This document shows positions 53,096 to 61,353 of a stretch of DNA of 64,000 bases, one piece after another. Every line of letters starts with the position of its first letter. The stretch's first letter is position 1. The translations under genes were made by a program, and so were the position numbers. This stretch comes from Rhizosphaericola mali (GTDB taxonomy: Bacteria > Bacteroidota > Bacteroidia > Chitinophagales > Chitinophagaceae). The DNA lies in assembly GCF_004337365.2 (NCBI RefSeq), contig NZ_CP044016.1, positions 1,240,001 to 1,304,000 on the forward strand. Reading direction: 5' to 3'. A model generated the notes under the pieces. It was not told the origin of the DNA. It made no database searches and saw only the letters and a list, made by a program, of their open reading frames with translations.

Positions 53096-53126
53096 TTGAC
53101 AAGCAATTACGAAGCAAATATATTTG
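53096..53126 (+). promoter_or_regulatory. Promoter of the acetyltransferase operon
   Basis: -33 TTG (53096-53098), a 20-base spacer and -7 TATATTTG (53119-53126), a full match to the Bacteroidota consensus. The ATG is at 53164. Confidence 0.7.
53115..53122 (-). promoter_or_regulatory. Candidate -7 element of the LuxR gene, overlapping the plus-strand one
   Basis: Because CAAATATATTTG is palindromic, the minus strand also reads TATATTTG (53122-53115), 44 bases before the LuxR start. No good -33 TTG was found on this side. Confidence 0.4.
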
Positions 53127-53163
53127 CAATTCATAAATTTCTAATGGTTAATTAAGTAGGAAA

Positions 53164-53718
53164 ATGAAAACGGAAAAAGAAAAAATGCTCCAATCCGAAT
53201 TGTACGATGCAGCGGACAAGGTATTGATGGAGGAAAGAGTACGATGTAAAGACCTTTGTTTTGAATATAATTCTTTGCGTCCTTCTTTGCAAAATGAAAG
53301 ACAAGATTTATTAAAAAAACTATTGGGAAAAACAGGTAATAACTTTTTGATAGAACAGCCATTTTATTGTGATTACGGCTACAATATTGAAATCGGTGAA
53401 AATTTTTACACCAATGTCAATTGTACGATTTTGGATGTGGCCAAAGTGACTTTTGGTGACAATGTTTTGATCGCGCCCAATTGTGGTTTTTACACAGCAG
53501 AGCATCCGATAGATCCAGAAATTCGTAAGTCTGGTTTGGAATCCGCTCGCCCGATTACGGTGGGTAACAATGTGTGGATTGGTGCGCAGTCGATTATTTT
53601 ACCTGGCGTAACGATCGGTGACAATGCGATTATCGGGGCAGGCTCTGTCGTTACGAAAGATATTCCTGCTAATGCTATCGCGGTAGGCAATCCATGTCGT
53701 GTTATTAAAACAACTTAA
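53164..53718 (+). CDS. Sugar O-acetyltransferase (Maa/LacA-like)
   Basis: 184 aa. N-terminal Mac domain (about 5-58, MLQSELYDAADKVLMEERVRCKDL as landmark), then left-handed beta-helix hexapeptide repeats (about 60-180; GDNVLIAPNCGFYTAEHPID with catalytic His about 118, IGAGSVVTKDIPANAIAVGNPCRVI at the end). Transfers acetyl from acetyl-CoA to a sugar hydroxyl in the cytoplasm. 14 bp from the next gene. Confidence 0.92.
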   Translation: MKTEKEKMLQSELYDAADKVLMEERVRCKDLCFEYNSLRPSLQNERQDLLKKLLGKTGNNFLIEQPFYCDYGYNIEIGENFYTNVNCTILDVAKVTFGDNVLIAPNCGFYTAEHPIDPEIRKSGLESARPITVGNNVWIGAQSIILPGVTIGDNAIIGAGSVVTKDIPANAIAVGNPCRVIKTT

Positions 53719-53732
53719 CATAATATAAGAAA

Positions 53733-54380
53733 ATGAAGAAAATCATATTTGCATTGGCTTTTTTTGTCAGTTTGCAACAACTTTCAGCGCAGAAATTGGA
53801 CAAACTCCAATGGTTCAACGAACCTACAAAATGGGAAGTAAAGGACAATAGTTTGTCTATGTTCGTTACTCCTAAAACCGATTATTGGCGTATTTCTCAC
53901 TATGGATTTACCGTGGACGATGGACCTTTCTACTATGGAAATTATGGAGGAGAATTTGAGGCTAAAGTAAAATTGACAGGAGATTATAAAGCAAGATTTG
54001 ACCAAATGGGTTTGATGGTGCGTATTGATGAAAAACATTGGATCAAAGCAGGTGTTGAATTTGTAGATGGAAATATGAATATCAGTGCAGTTGTCACCAA
54101 TGAGAAAAGTGATTGGAGTGTACTTTCTTTAGGCAAAAAAGTTCCATTTGTTTGGGTAAAAGCCGTTCGGCGCTTGGATGCGATTGAGCTTTTTTACTCT
54201 TTGGATGACAAAAATTATATCATGTATCGCAATGCGCCTTTTCAAGACAATACGCCTGTAAAGATTGGGATGATGGCGGCTTGTCCAGATGGAGAAGGTT
54301 TCAATGCTCAATTTGATAATTTTTCCGTGACGCCCCTCCCCGACCAACGCCGCTTGGAATGGTTGGAAAAACATAAATAA
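53733..54380 (+). CDS. Exported DUF1349 (concanavalin-like) protein
   Basis: 215 aa with a signal peptide (1-19, LSAQ). The DUF1349 fold: LQWFNEPTKWEVKDNSLSMF (about 24-43), FDQMGLMVRIDEKHWIKAGVEF (about 89-110), IGMMAACPDGEGFNAQFDNFSV (about 178-199). Beta-jelly-roll proteins of this type probably bind carbohydrate; enzymes are not proven. Likely in one operon with the acetyltransferase. Confidence 0.88.
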   Translation: MKKIIFALAFFVSLQQLSAQKLDKLQWFNEPTKWEVKDNSLSMFVTPKTDYWRISHYGFTVDDGPFYYGNYGGEFEAKVKLTGDYKARFDQMGLMVRIDEKHWIKAGVEFVDGNMNISAVVTNEKSDWSVLSLGKKVPFVWVKAVRRLDAIELFYSLDDKNYIMYRNAPFQDNTPVKIGMMAACPDGEGFNAQFDNFSVTPLPDQRRLEWLEKHK

Positions 54381-54382
54381 AA

Positions 54383-55123
54383 TTAGTTATAGTTTAGATT
54401 TATTTTTTTAGTCCATTTATTTTTAGTGTCATACATAAGTATTCCTTCTGTATGACTATCAAGTTGATCAATAAGCGTTCCATTGTCGTCCCAAACGGAA
54501 GATTTTCCGGCGCATACATATCCTCCAGAATTTCCAATGTAGTTTGCCATAAATACGGTCATGTTATGTTTCTTAGCGATATTAGAGAGTTTATTAATAT
54601 CATCGTCTACGCCATTAACAGAGTTCAACACACTTGCTATATAAATATTGGCATGATTAAGTTTGGCGTTTTGGGAATGTTCTGGATTCGATAATTCATA
54701 GCAAATCGCGGGAGCTATAATACATTCTTTGTCAAAATGTATTACTAAAGGAGCATTTCCAATGGAAAAAATTCCAATCTCGCTTGGGTATAAATGTTGT
54801 TTGGAATAAGTTAAACGTTCTTTATTCGGTTGAAAGATTATCATACTAATAAATACCTCGTTTCCCTTTTTAGTTGGTATTCCACAAGCAATGATTATCT
54901 TATTGTTATTACTTAAATATTGAAATTCATCAAGTCTTTCATCTGATTGCGTAGTTGCCAGTTCTTTTGCTAACTCAGGTTCATAGCCTGTTAATGAGAG
55001 TTCTGGAAACACTATTATATCCGCTTGGAGTTCTGTCGCAGTTTGAATAAATTGTTTATGAACTTTAATGTTTTTGGGAATATTGCCTTTATGAGGATTC
55101 GTTTGTGCAATACAAATTTTCAT
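54383..55123 (-). CDS. Carbon-nitrogen hydrolase (nitrilase superfamily)
   Basis: 246 aa. Catalytic triad is in place: Glu in FPELSLTGYEP (about 40-50), Lys in YSKQHLYP (about 108-115) and Cys in PAICYELSNPEH (about 136-147). Hydrolyses a C-N bond of an amide, carbamoyl compound or nitrile; exact substrate unknown. It lies 22 bp downstream of the next minus-strand gene, with the convergent DUF1349 stop 2 bp away. Confidence 0.9.
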   Translation of the reverse strand: MKICIAQTNPHKGNIPKNIKVHKQFIQTATELQADIIVFPELSLTGYEPELAKELATTQSDERLDEFQYLSNNNKIIIACGIPTKKGNEVFISMIIFQPNKERLTYSKQHLYPSEIGIFSIGNAPLVIHFDKECIIAPAICYELSNPEHSQNAKLNHANIYIASVLNSVNGVDDDINKLSNIAKKHNMTVFMANYIGNSGGYVCAGKSSVWDDNGTLIDQLDSHTEGILMYDTKNKWTKKINLNYN

Positions 55124-55145
55124 TTCCGACGACTTCTATTTTATT

Positions 55146-55778
55146 TTATAATTCTTTTTTGAACTTTTGTTTCACATCTGACAACAACAACCAACCTATA
55201 AATTTACCACCGAAATCAGCAGCTATCCATGTCACATTTTTGATTGGACCATACCTTCTACGCAAGCCATATTTCCATTTTTCTTCAATTTCACTTCCCT
55301 TCCTAAAAAGTATTGTTTTTGTTTTAGATTCAAAACAAGGATATTCATACACTTTTATGAATGCTTTATTAAGATTCTTATAAAAAATTGGGTAGTTAAG
55401 ATGAAATTGGGAAACAATCTGACTTGTGGAATCTTTAATTTTAGGAAAAGGCTTTTCATTTATAATATACGCCATGTATCCTTTTGAAGAAAGTTTTTTT
55501 ACGCTGACAGAATTTTCTTGAAAGAATATTTCAAAAGGAGTAAAATTTCCTTCATTCGTATATTTTAAACTATATGTTGTGTCGTTTTTTCTACTTAAAA
55601 GACCTACTTCAACATTTTCATGAAGAAATCCAGAGGAATAAAATTCAAAATATTTAAGTGTATCATTGATTATAAAAATATTTAATGTAGTATCTCCTCT
55701 TTGATAGGCTTGTGCAATTGAAAAATTACACCAACATATCAAAGAAAATAGCATGAATAAGAAAATTCTAAAATTCAT
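55146..55778 (-). CDS. Exported hypothetical protein
   Basis: 210 aa with a signal peptide (about 1-22, SIAQ). I do not recognise the family. The mature protein is beta-rich with a late basic KWKYGLRRRYGPIKNVTWIAADFGGKFIGWLLLSD region (about 165-200) that could be an SH3-like fold. Probably co-transcribed with the nitrilase-family gene. Confidence 0.72.
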   Translation of the reverse strand: MNFRIFLFMLFSLICWCNFSIAQAYQRGDTTLNIFIINDTLKYFEFYSSGFLHENVEVGLLSRKNDTTYSLKYTNEGNFTPFEIFFQENSVSVKKLSSKGYMAYIINEKPFPKIKDSTSQIVSQFHLNYPIFYKNLNKAFIKVYEYPCFESKTKTILFRKGSEIEEKWKYGLRRRYGPIKNVTWIAADFGGKFIGWLLLSDVKQKFKKEL

Positions 55779-55838
55779 TTTCGATCAGGTCTTTAATAGG
55801 TAATGATCAATTTAAAACTCTCTTGAGGTCAAATTTCA

Positions 55839-56474
55839 TCACGCCCACAACGGCTTAGGTAACAGGGTAGGCAAACCAAATTTTTGGATAAATACTTTGG
55901 AGGTTAACCAGCCAATCCCGTAACCCAAAATCGCTCCACCAATTACATCACCAGGATAATGAACACCGACATATACTTGCGCAATAGAAATTAAGCCAGC
56001 CCAAACAAAGAATAATTTTGCCCAATTTTTCCAATAATCTTTTAAGGTAAAATAAAAATAGGTGCCTAATGCAAAATGATTGGTCGCGTGGGAACTAGTA
56101 AAGCTTCCACTTTGCGGACGATAGCCCAATAAAAATCTTACAGAATCTTTAATCGTTTCATCATTGCAAGGACGTGGACGATTGAAAAAGTTTTTCATAA
56201 AACTACTACTTAATTGATCGCTGATCAAAATAGTCAATCCTACAAAAGCCAACCATTTCCAAGCCTTCCATCCAAAATTTCCAAAAACTGCAATTAATAA
56301 AAAGAAATATAATGGCAAAGAAGCCATTGGCGTCCGGATAATCGGTGCAATCCCATCCAAAAATCCACAAGCAGCGTCACGATTGATTTTGAAGAACAAC
56401 CAAGTGTCCCATTCATTTAATTTGGATAAAAATCCTTCTGCCGCTCCGATGGTCGTTAAAAAATCTATGCACAT
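55839..56474 (-). CDS. PAP2-family membrane phosphatase (second copy)
   Basis: 211 aa with six or so membrane helices. Motif 1 is KNFFNRPRP (about 100-108), motif 2 SSHATNHF with the catalytic His (about 133-140, in place of PSGH) and motif 3 QVYVGVHYPGD (about 178-188). Likely acts on undecaprenyl pyrophosphate or a lipid phosphate. Clearly different in sequence from the copy at 38741. Confidence 0.9.
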   Translation of the reverse strand: MCIDFLTTIGAAEGFLSKLNEWDTWLFFKINRDAACGFLDGIAPIIRTPMASLPLYFFLLIAVFGNFGWKAWKWLAFVGLTILISDQLSSSFMKNFFNRPRPCNDETIKDSVRFLLGYRPQSGSFTSSHATNHFALGTYFYFTLKDYWKNWAKLFFVWAGLISIAQVYVGVHYPGDVIGGAILGYGIGWLTSKVFIQKFGLPTLLPKPLWA

Positions 56475-56607
56475 GTATTTGGAAAATTTTTCTTTGCAAA
56501 TGAACTGAATTTATTTAAATATCAATGAGTTGAAATAATTTTAAAAAAAATATAACCAATCTTACAACTTTTTTTCAATTGCGTACTCTTAACTATATAC
56601 AAACGAA

Positions 56608-57168
56608 TTGGTGGAAATAACAACGGATATACTGACACATTGGGTAAATAAGGCGAAGCAAGGCGACAAAACGTCTTTTGCTCGGCTATACAAGCAATAT
56701 TCCGTTGCGATGTTCAACATTTGTATACGTATGGTGGGCGAGTATAATACGGCGCAAGATCTATTGCAGGAGATATTTATTAAGGTATTCAAAAATCTTC
56801 ATTCGTTGCAACAGCCCGAGCGATTTGGAGGTTGGGTCAAGCAGATCGCCGTACGTGAATGTATCAGCCATACAAGAAAAAAAGGTGCGATAAGCAGCTG
56901 GTTGTCAATGGATGAGCAAGAAGATACAGAGGATGAAATGGAAGAAACGTGGTGGAATGATCGATCGATCGAGGAAATCCATAAAGCCATCAAAAGCTTA
57001 CCAGAAGGTTCGCGGCAGATTTTCAACTTATTCGCTTTGGAAGATTATTCGCACAGACAGATTGCTGAATTACTGGGAATTACGGAAAGTACTAGTAAAA
57101 CACAATATCACAGAGCGAAAAAATTATTAAAAGACAAACTTGTTAAAATATTGGATTTCAATGGATAA
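56608..57168 (+). CDS. ECF-type RNA polymerase sigma factor
   Basis: 186 aa with a non-ATG start: TTG at 56608 is followed by GTG at 56611 and either may be used, as the first in-frame ATG is past region 2. Sigma region 2 (about 20-85; DLLQEIFIKVFKNL) and region 4 (about 120-175; LPEGSRQIFNLFALEDYSHRQIAELLGIT). An acidic DEQEDTEDEMEETWW linker lies between. Its 3' end overlaps the next gene by 8 bases, and that gene is the likely anti-sigma-like partner. Confidence 0.92.
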   Translation: MVEITTDILTHWVNKAKQGDKTSFARLYKQYSVAMFNICIRMVGEYNTAQDLLQEIFIKVFKNLHSLQQPERFGGWVKQIAVRECISHTRKKGAISSWLSMDEQEDTEDEMEETWWNDRSIEEIHKAIKSLPEGSRQIFNLFALEDYSHRQIAELLGITESTSKTQYHRAKKLLKDKLVKILDFNG

Positions 57169-57955
57169 TTTAAAAAAACATATTCAAGCCAATCGGGACC
57201 AAATGGATTTGGATATTCCAGAGGATTTTGTCTGGGAAAATATCCAAAATGCATTGGATTTGGGGGAAAATGATACGGAAAAAAAAGCTGCTCCTATATT
57301 TTCTATCAAACGTATTGCGTGGTTAGCAGCCGCTTGTTTACTTACGATAGTTGGTTATTTCTCTTGGAAAATGATGAATAATACAGAGGAAATAACGAAT
57401 CATCCATCATTAGCAAAAAATGATTTGGATAAAAAAGTAAATACGGACTCTCCTACGCAATCTCAGATGCAAACTTTGGTGATTCAAAAAGATACATCGA
57501 AAATCGAACCGAAGGAAGCGCCTATTTTAGTAAAAAATGAGGAAACTCCAGTTAAGAAAGAATTCAAACTGAAGGAAAAACAAGTTTTACCGACCAAAAA
57601 ATCTTCCAAAGTTTTATATGCAAAAGCGGAAAATATAGAAGTAGGTAATTTCTCTCAATTAATTGATTATCAAAAAGAAATTATCAATACAATTCCAATT
57701 TTGGGTGTGAAACCCTCTTATTTTAACGCATTTAAAACGCAATTAAAATCCATGGATCAAGATGAAAAATCTATTCGAATGGATATTGCTCAAAATGGAA
57801 TAAGTCAAGTCGCGGTTAACCAACTGATCAATATTTACCAACAAAAAATAAATGTATTAAAACAGTTGTCTGATGAAATAAGTCGTACGAATAAAATCTA
57901 CAGTCAACATGAAGTACATCCGACCAAACCCAGCATTCATTATTTAAATCTCTAA
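57161..57955 (+). CDS. Membrane protein in sigma operon, candidate anti-sigma factor
   Basis: 264 aa from ATG 57161 (a TTG at 57140 would add seven residues and lies deeper in the sigma gene). A short cytoplasmic head (1-55) is followed by one membrane helix (about 56-75, IAWLAAACLLTIVGYFSW) and a Lys/Thr-rich periplasmic region with a helical C-terminus. The head lacks the ZAS HxxxCxxC motif. Position and topology fit an anti-sigma factor, but this is inference. Confidence 0.8.
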   Translation: MDNLKKHIQANRDQMDLDIPEDFVWENIQNALDLGENDTEKKAAPIFSIKRIAWLAAACLLTIVGYFSWKMMNNTEEITNHPSLAKNDLDKKVNTDSPTQSQMQTLVIQKDTSKIEPKEAPILVKNEETPVKKEFKLKEKQVLPTKKSSKVLYAKAENIEVGNFSQLIDYQKEIINTIPILGVKPSYFNAFKTQLKSMDQDEKSIRMDIAQNGISQVAVNQLINIYQQKINVLKQLSDEISRTNKIYSQHEVHPTKPSIHYLNL

Positions 57956-57964
57956 TTCATTACC

Positions 57965-59731
57965 ATGATACATTTTTTATATAAATCATTAATATTCATA
58001 TCCGTAGCACAATTAGCTAATAATGGAATATTTGCACAAACGGCAACTACATCACACAGCAGAACAACCCAAAAGTCAACTGTGAAAACAAATGGTGCGG
58101 TGGTAGCCTATTCTTATTCAGATTCTGATAGTTCCTATCAAGAAGAAAACAACAACGGAAAATATGATACCATTGAAAAAAGTTACAGCATTGAACCAGA
58201 TGCGCCTATTTTTATAGAATCTAAAATGCGTAATTTAAAAATAGAATCTTGGGATGGAAATGACGTGAAAATCGTTGCTAAATACAAATATTTCAATGAT
58301 GCAGATCGTCATTTGGATTTAGATTCTATTTTCCAAAAGAACAATATTCAAATAAAAAGTAGTAAAAATGCTTTTCAAATATTAGCATCTTCAAATGATA
58401 AAAATGTATTTACCGTATCCTCAAGTTATCAAGATGATAGTGATGTGGATACAAGTGATTTAGTTCTTGAAAGTGATAAACTTAGAGTGGAAGGCGACAA
58501 GTTAAGAGCCGAAGGTATTAAGTTAAGAGCTCAAGGTGAAAAAATGCGCCAATGGGGATTGAAAGCACAACAAGAAGCCTCCGCTTCTGCTCAAAAAGCA
58601 CAAACTTGGAAAATTTCTAGATCTAAAACAGAAGAAAAAGCAATCACTGCTAAGATTAAAAAATTGAGTGAAGAATTAGCTATAGCTGCTAAAAAAAATG
58701 AATCTGATAAAATTGAAAAGTTAAGTCAAGAAATTGGAAATTTATCTAGCAAATTAGCTGCACAAGCTTTAGCAGGAAGTGTTATTGTATTTGATACCCA
58801 AAATGATATGACTTTACAAGCAGATTCTATTACTATAGATATTGCTCCTCCTACACCACCGGCTCCTCCGACTCCTCCTACAGTATCTAGTTTTTCTTAC
58901 TCAGGCCCATCCAATGCAGTTGGTAAGGGAAGTTGGTTTGGCCCAAGAAATTTTAAAACAAATGAGACAAAAGAATGGACAATTTATATTCCTAAAAATC
59001 ACAAATTAAGTATTGAAAATAAATATGGTAACATTCAGATTTCCAATGATATAGAAAATGTAAAAATTGAAAATAAATACGGCAATGTATCCACAGAAAA
59101 CCTTAAAAATTTTCAATTAGATTTGGAATACGGTAACTACTCTGGCGGCAATATTGAAAATGCTGATTTTACAATCAAAAATGGAAAGATAAAAGCGCAA
59201 AACATCGGAAATCTAAATTTGAATTCTAAATATTCAACAATTGATTTGGAGGATGTAGAAAATGCGAATATCAACAGTGTGAGTGACAATGTGGATGTCA
59301 ACGCTTTTCAAAATGTGCAAGCAGATAAAAATTATGGTTCATTCCGTATCGCGTCTTTGGGTAAAACATTGAAATTAAGTGGAAGTAGTGCAGATTTGAA
59401 AATACGTAACCTCGCTTCTACGGTTACCAATATCGATATCGATAATAAATATGCAAATATTTCCATACCAATGGATGACGCGGAGAATTATTCGGTTATT
59501 GTAAATGGTAGTTTCAATACCTCTAATGACAATTTTACGGATAAAAAGCAAATTGTTTCGGATAAAAATTCCAATGTAAATTTTATTCCATTGAAAAATT
59601 CCTTAACGAATCAAAATACGAAAGTTGCTTTTTCCAGTAAGGATAGCGGTTCGTATGAAGTGAAAAAAGGCAATGCCAGTCAACTAAAAGTAAATTTAAA
59701 TTGTACGAGTTGTACGATTGATTTTAAATAA
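57965..59731 (+). CDS. Secreted coiled-coil and DUF4097-like beta-solenoid protein
   Basis: 588 aa with a signal peptide (about 1-25, IFAQ). Residues 171-198 are four tandem seven-residue repeats of KLRxxG type, then a coiled coil (about 230-270), a Pro-rich spacer (about 298-313), and a C-terminal region (about 340-560) of short repeats around NKYGN, as in DUF4097-like beta-helices. It may be an envelope stress sensor or a cell-surface scaffold. Last gene of the ECF operon, spaced 9 bases from the anti-sigma-like gene. Confidence 0.85.
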   Translation: MIHFLYKSLIFISVAQLANNGIFAQTATTSHSRTTQKSTVKTNGAVVAYSYSDSDSSYQEENNNGKYDTIEKSYSIEPDAPIFIESKMRNLKIESWDGNDVKIVAKYKYFNDADRHLDLDSIFQKNNIQIKSSKNAFQILASSNDKNVFTVSSSYQDDSDVDTSDLVLESDKLRVEGDKLRAEGIKLRAQGEKMRQWGLKAQQEASASAQKAQTWKISRSKTEEKAITAKIKKLSEELAIAAKKNESDKIEKLSQEIGNLSSKLAAQALAGSVIVFDTQNDMTLQADSITIDIAPPTPPAPPTPPTVSSFSYSGPSNAVGKGSWFGPRNFKTNETKEWTIYIPKNHKLSIENKYGNIQISNDIENVKIENKYGNVSTENLKNFQLDLEYGNYSGGNIENADFTIKNGKIKAQNIGNLNLNSKYSTIDLEDVENANINSVSDNVDVNAFQNVQADKNYGSFRIASLGKTLKLSGSSADLKIRNLASTVTNIDIDNKYANISIPMDDAENYSVIVNGSFNTSNDNFTDKKQIVSDKNSNVNFIPLKNSLTNQNTKVAFSSKDSGSYEVKKGNASQLKVNLNCTSCTIDFK

Positions 59732-59750
59732 TTTTCTCATGTGTAAAAGC

Positions 59751-59772
59751 GGGAAATGTTTCTACATTTCCC
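59751..59772 (+). terminator. Hairpin after the ECF operon
   Basis: 9-bp stem (59751-59759 with 59764-59772) and 4-base loop, 19 bases after the stop. No strong T-run, so a weak terminator. Confidence 0.6.
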
Positions 59773-59885
59773 AATATTGCATTTATTACAATCCCGATTT
59801 AATCTTGAAATTACGATGCTAGACAAAAGATTCTAAACCATATTCTTTTAATTTTTCATTATATTTATTTAAAAAATTGTTTACT

Positions 59886-60218
59886 ATGAAAATGATTACA
59901 CTAGGACTTATTAGCATGATTTGTGTCACTAAATTGAATGCCCAAAATTTCAAATTTCCATTTAAACACGATACAATCCCCTCATTAAAATTTGGAGGCA
60001 AAAATTTTATTATTAAATCAATTTCTCCCAAGTTAGTCTTTGTTGAAAGTAAATTCGTTCAAAAACTTCCGAATAATTTAAATAATACCGGAAAGAAAAC
60101 AGCAAACGGTTTTGATATATACGTAGCTGATATTGATAAAATGAGTGTCTTAATGCCAAATAATCAAAATCCCAATTATATTGGAGGTAAATCAAGCAAT
60201 GATTTAGAATTCAAATAG
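59886..60218 (+). CDS. Small exported hypothetical protein
   Basis: 110 aa from ATG 59886 (an upstream in-frame TTG gives only three more residues). Signal peptide about 1-19, ending LNAQ. The mature part is short, Lys-rich and of unknown family. Stops 11 bp from the convergent kinase gene. Confidence 0.6.
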   Translation: MKMITLGLISMICVTKLNAQNFKFPFKHDTIPSLKFGGKNFIIKSISPKLVFVESKFVQKLPNNLNNTGKKTANGFDIYVADIDKMSVLMPNNQNPNYIGGKSSNDLEFK

Positions 60219-60229
60219 ATAGGGAAAAA

Positions 60230-61279
60230 TTATTTATTCGTTGTTGGCAATGTAAATCCAAAAGTCGAACCAACGCCTAATTTACTTCTCAAATGGATGG
60301 ACTCGCCATGTGCTTCCAAAATATGCTTGCAAATCGCTAACCCCAAACCACTACCTCCTACTTTTCGCGTACGTGCTTTGTCGGTTCTATAAAATCTTTC
60401 AAATACGCGTGGTACATGATCTTCCGCAATTCCGATACCATCATCACTAATTTCCACAAGAACTCTCTCTTCATCTAATTTGTACACGCTGGCAACTATA
60501 TGGCCATTTTCTTTGCCATATTTTGCGGCATTAATTACTAAATTTATTAAGACTTGTCTGATCTTTTCCTTATCGGCATATACCGCAATAGGATATTCGC
60601 ATCCTTTTTTTAGGATAGTTTGTATATTCTTTTTGACGGTTTGAATGGATAAACTATCAAAAGTTTCAAAAATTAATTCTTGAATGACAAATTTAGAAAT
60701 ATTCAAATTTTGGGTACCATTTTCCAGATGTTCAATTTCGTCAATATCTGACAAAATATGCGTCATCCGTTCAATGTTTTTATGTACTTTTTTCAATAAT
60801 CTTCTTGCTTCTTCTTCATCATCCAATACATCATCTTCCAAAAGCATATCAACATAACCCTGAATAGCAAAAATGGGCGTTTTGATTTCGTGAGATAGAT
60901 TTTGCATAAAATCTCTACGAAAATTATCGACAACTTTTAAAGATTCAATTTCGGCTTTTCTTTTTTCGGCCCAGCTCATCACATCTTGGCTGACCTCGGT
61001 CATGCTTTTTTGAGGTAAAATATATTGGTAATACATTTCCTCTTTTTTACCTGCTTTTGTATTATTAATAATCTTGTATATCAGTTTGATTTTCCGATAG
61101 ATAAATCTTTCAAATACTTGTTTTATAAGAAAATAACATAATAGAGAAATTACTAAAAAAGCAAGAATTCCAATCTTCCAATTTACAAGAATGAAAACAG
61201 GTAATGACGTAAAAATAGCGATAAATATCGCCGTGAAAAGAGATATTTGATTAGGGGAAAAATTTTTAGTTCCTAGCAT
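60230..61279 (-). CDS. PhoR-like sensor histidine kinase
   Basis: 349 aa. Two membrane helices (about 10-32 and 36-55), no clear periplasmic sensor, a short linker, HisKA with His130 region (NLSHEIKTP), N box NLVINAAKYGKEN (about 246-258), G1 DDGIGI (about 278-283) and G2 GGSGLGL (about 309-315). No response regulator is adjacent. In Bacteroidota similar kinases pair with a separate OmpR-type regulator. Confidence 0.92.
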   Translation of the reverse strand: MLGTKNFSPNQISLFTAIFIAIFTSLPVFILVNWKIGILAFLVISLLCYFLIKQVFERFIYRKIKLIYKIINNTKAGKKEEMYYQYILPQKSMTEVSQDVMSWAEKRKAEIESLKVVDNFRRDFMQNLSHEIKTPIFAIQGYVDMLLEDDVLDDEEEARRLLKKVHKNIERMTHILSDIDEIEHLENGTQNLNISKFVIQELIFETFDSLSIQTVKKNIQTILKKGCEYPIAVYADKEKIRQVLINLVINAAKYGKENGHIVASVYKLDEERVLVEISDDGIGIAEDHVPRVFERFYRTDKARTRKVGGSGLGLAICKHILEAHGESIHLRSKLGVGSTFGFTLPTTNK

Positions 61280-61353
61280 GACGGCGCAATATTATTCTTA
61301 AATAATACAAGATAATCGTTTTTGAAAAAAAATAATTTAAAAATAATAAGGAA

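Noticed and set aside
58171-59731. Repeated sequence as a possible CRISPR or DNA repeat array
   Set aside because: The repetition is at the protein level in the solenoid and heptads; the DNA copies are not identical and have no spacers.
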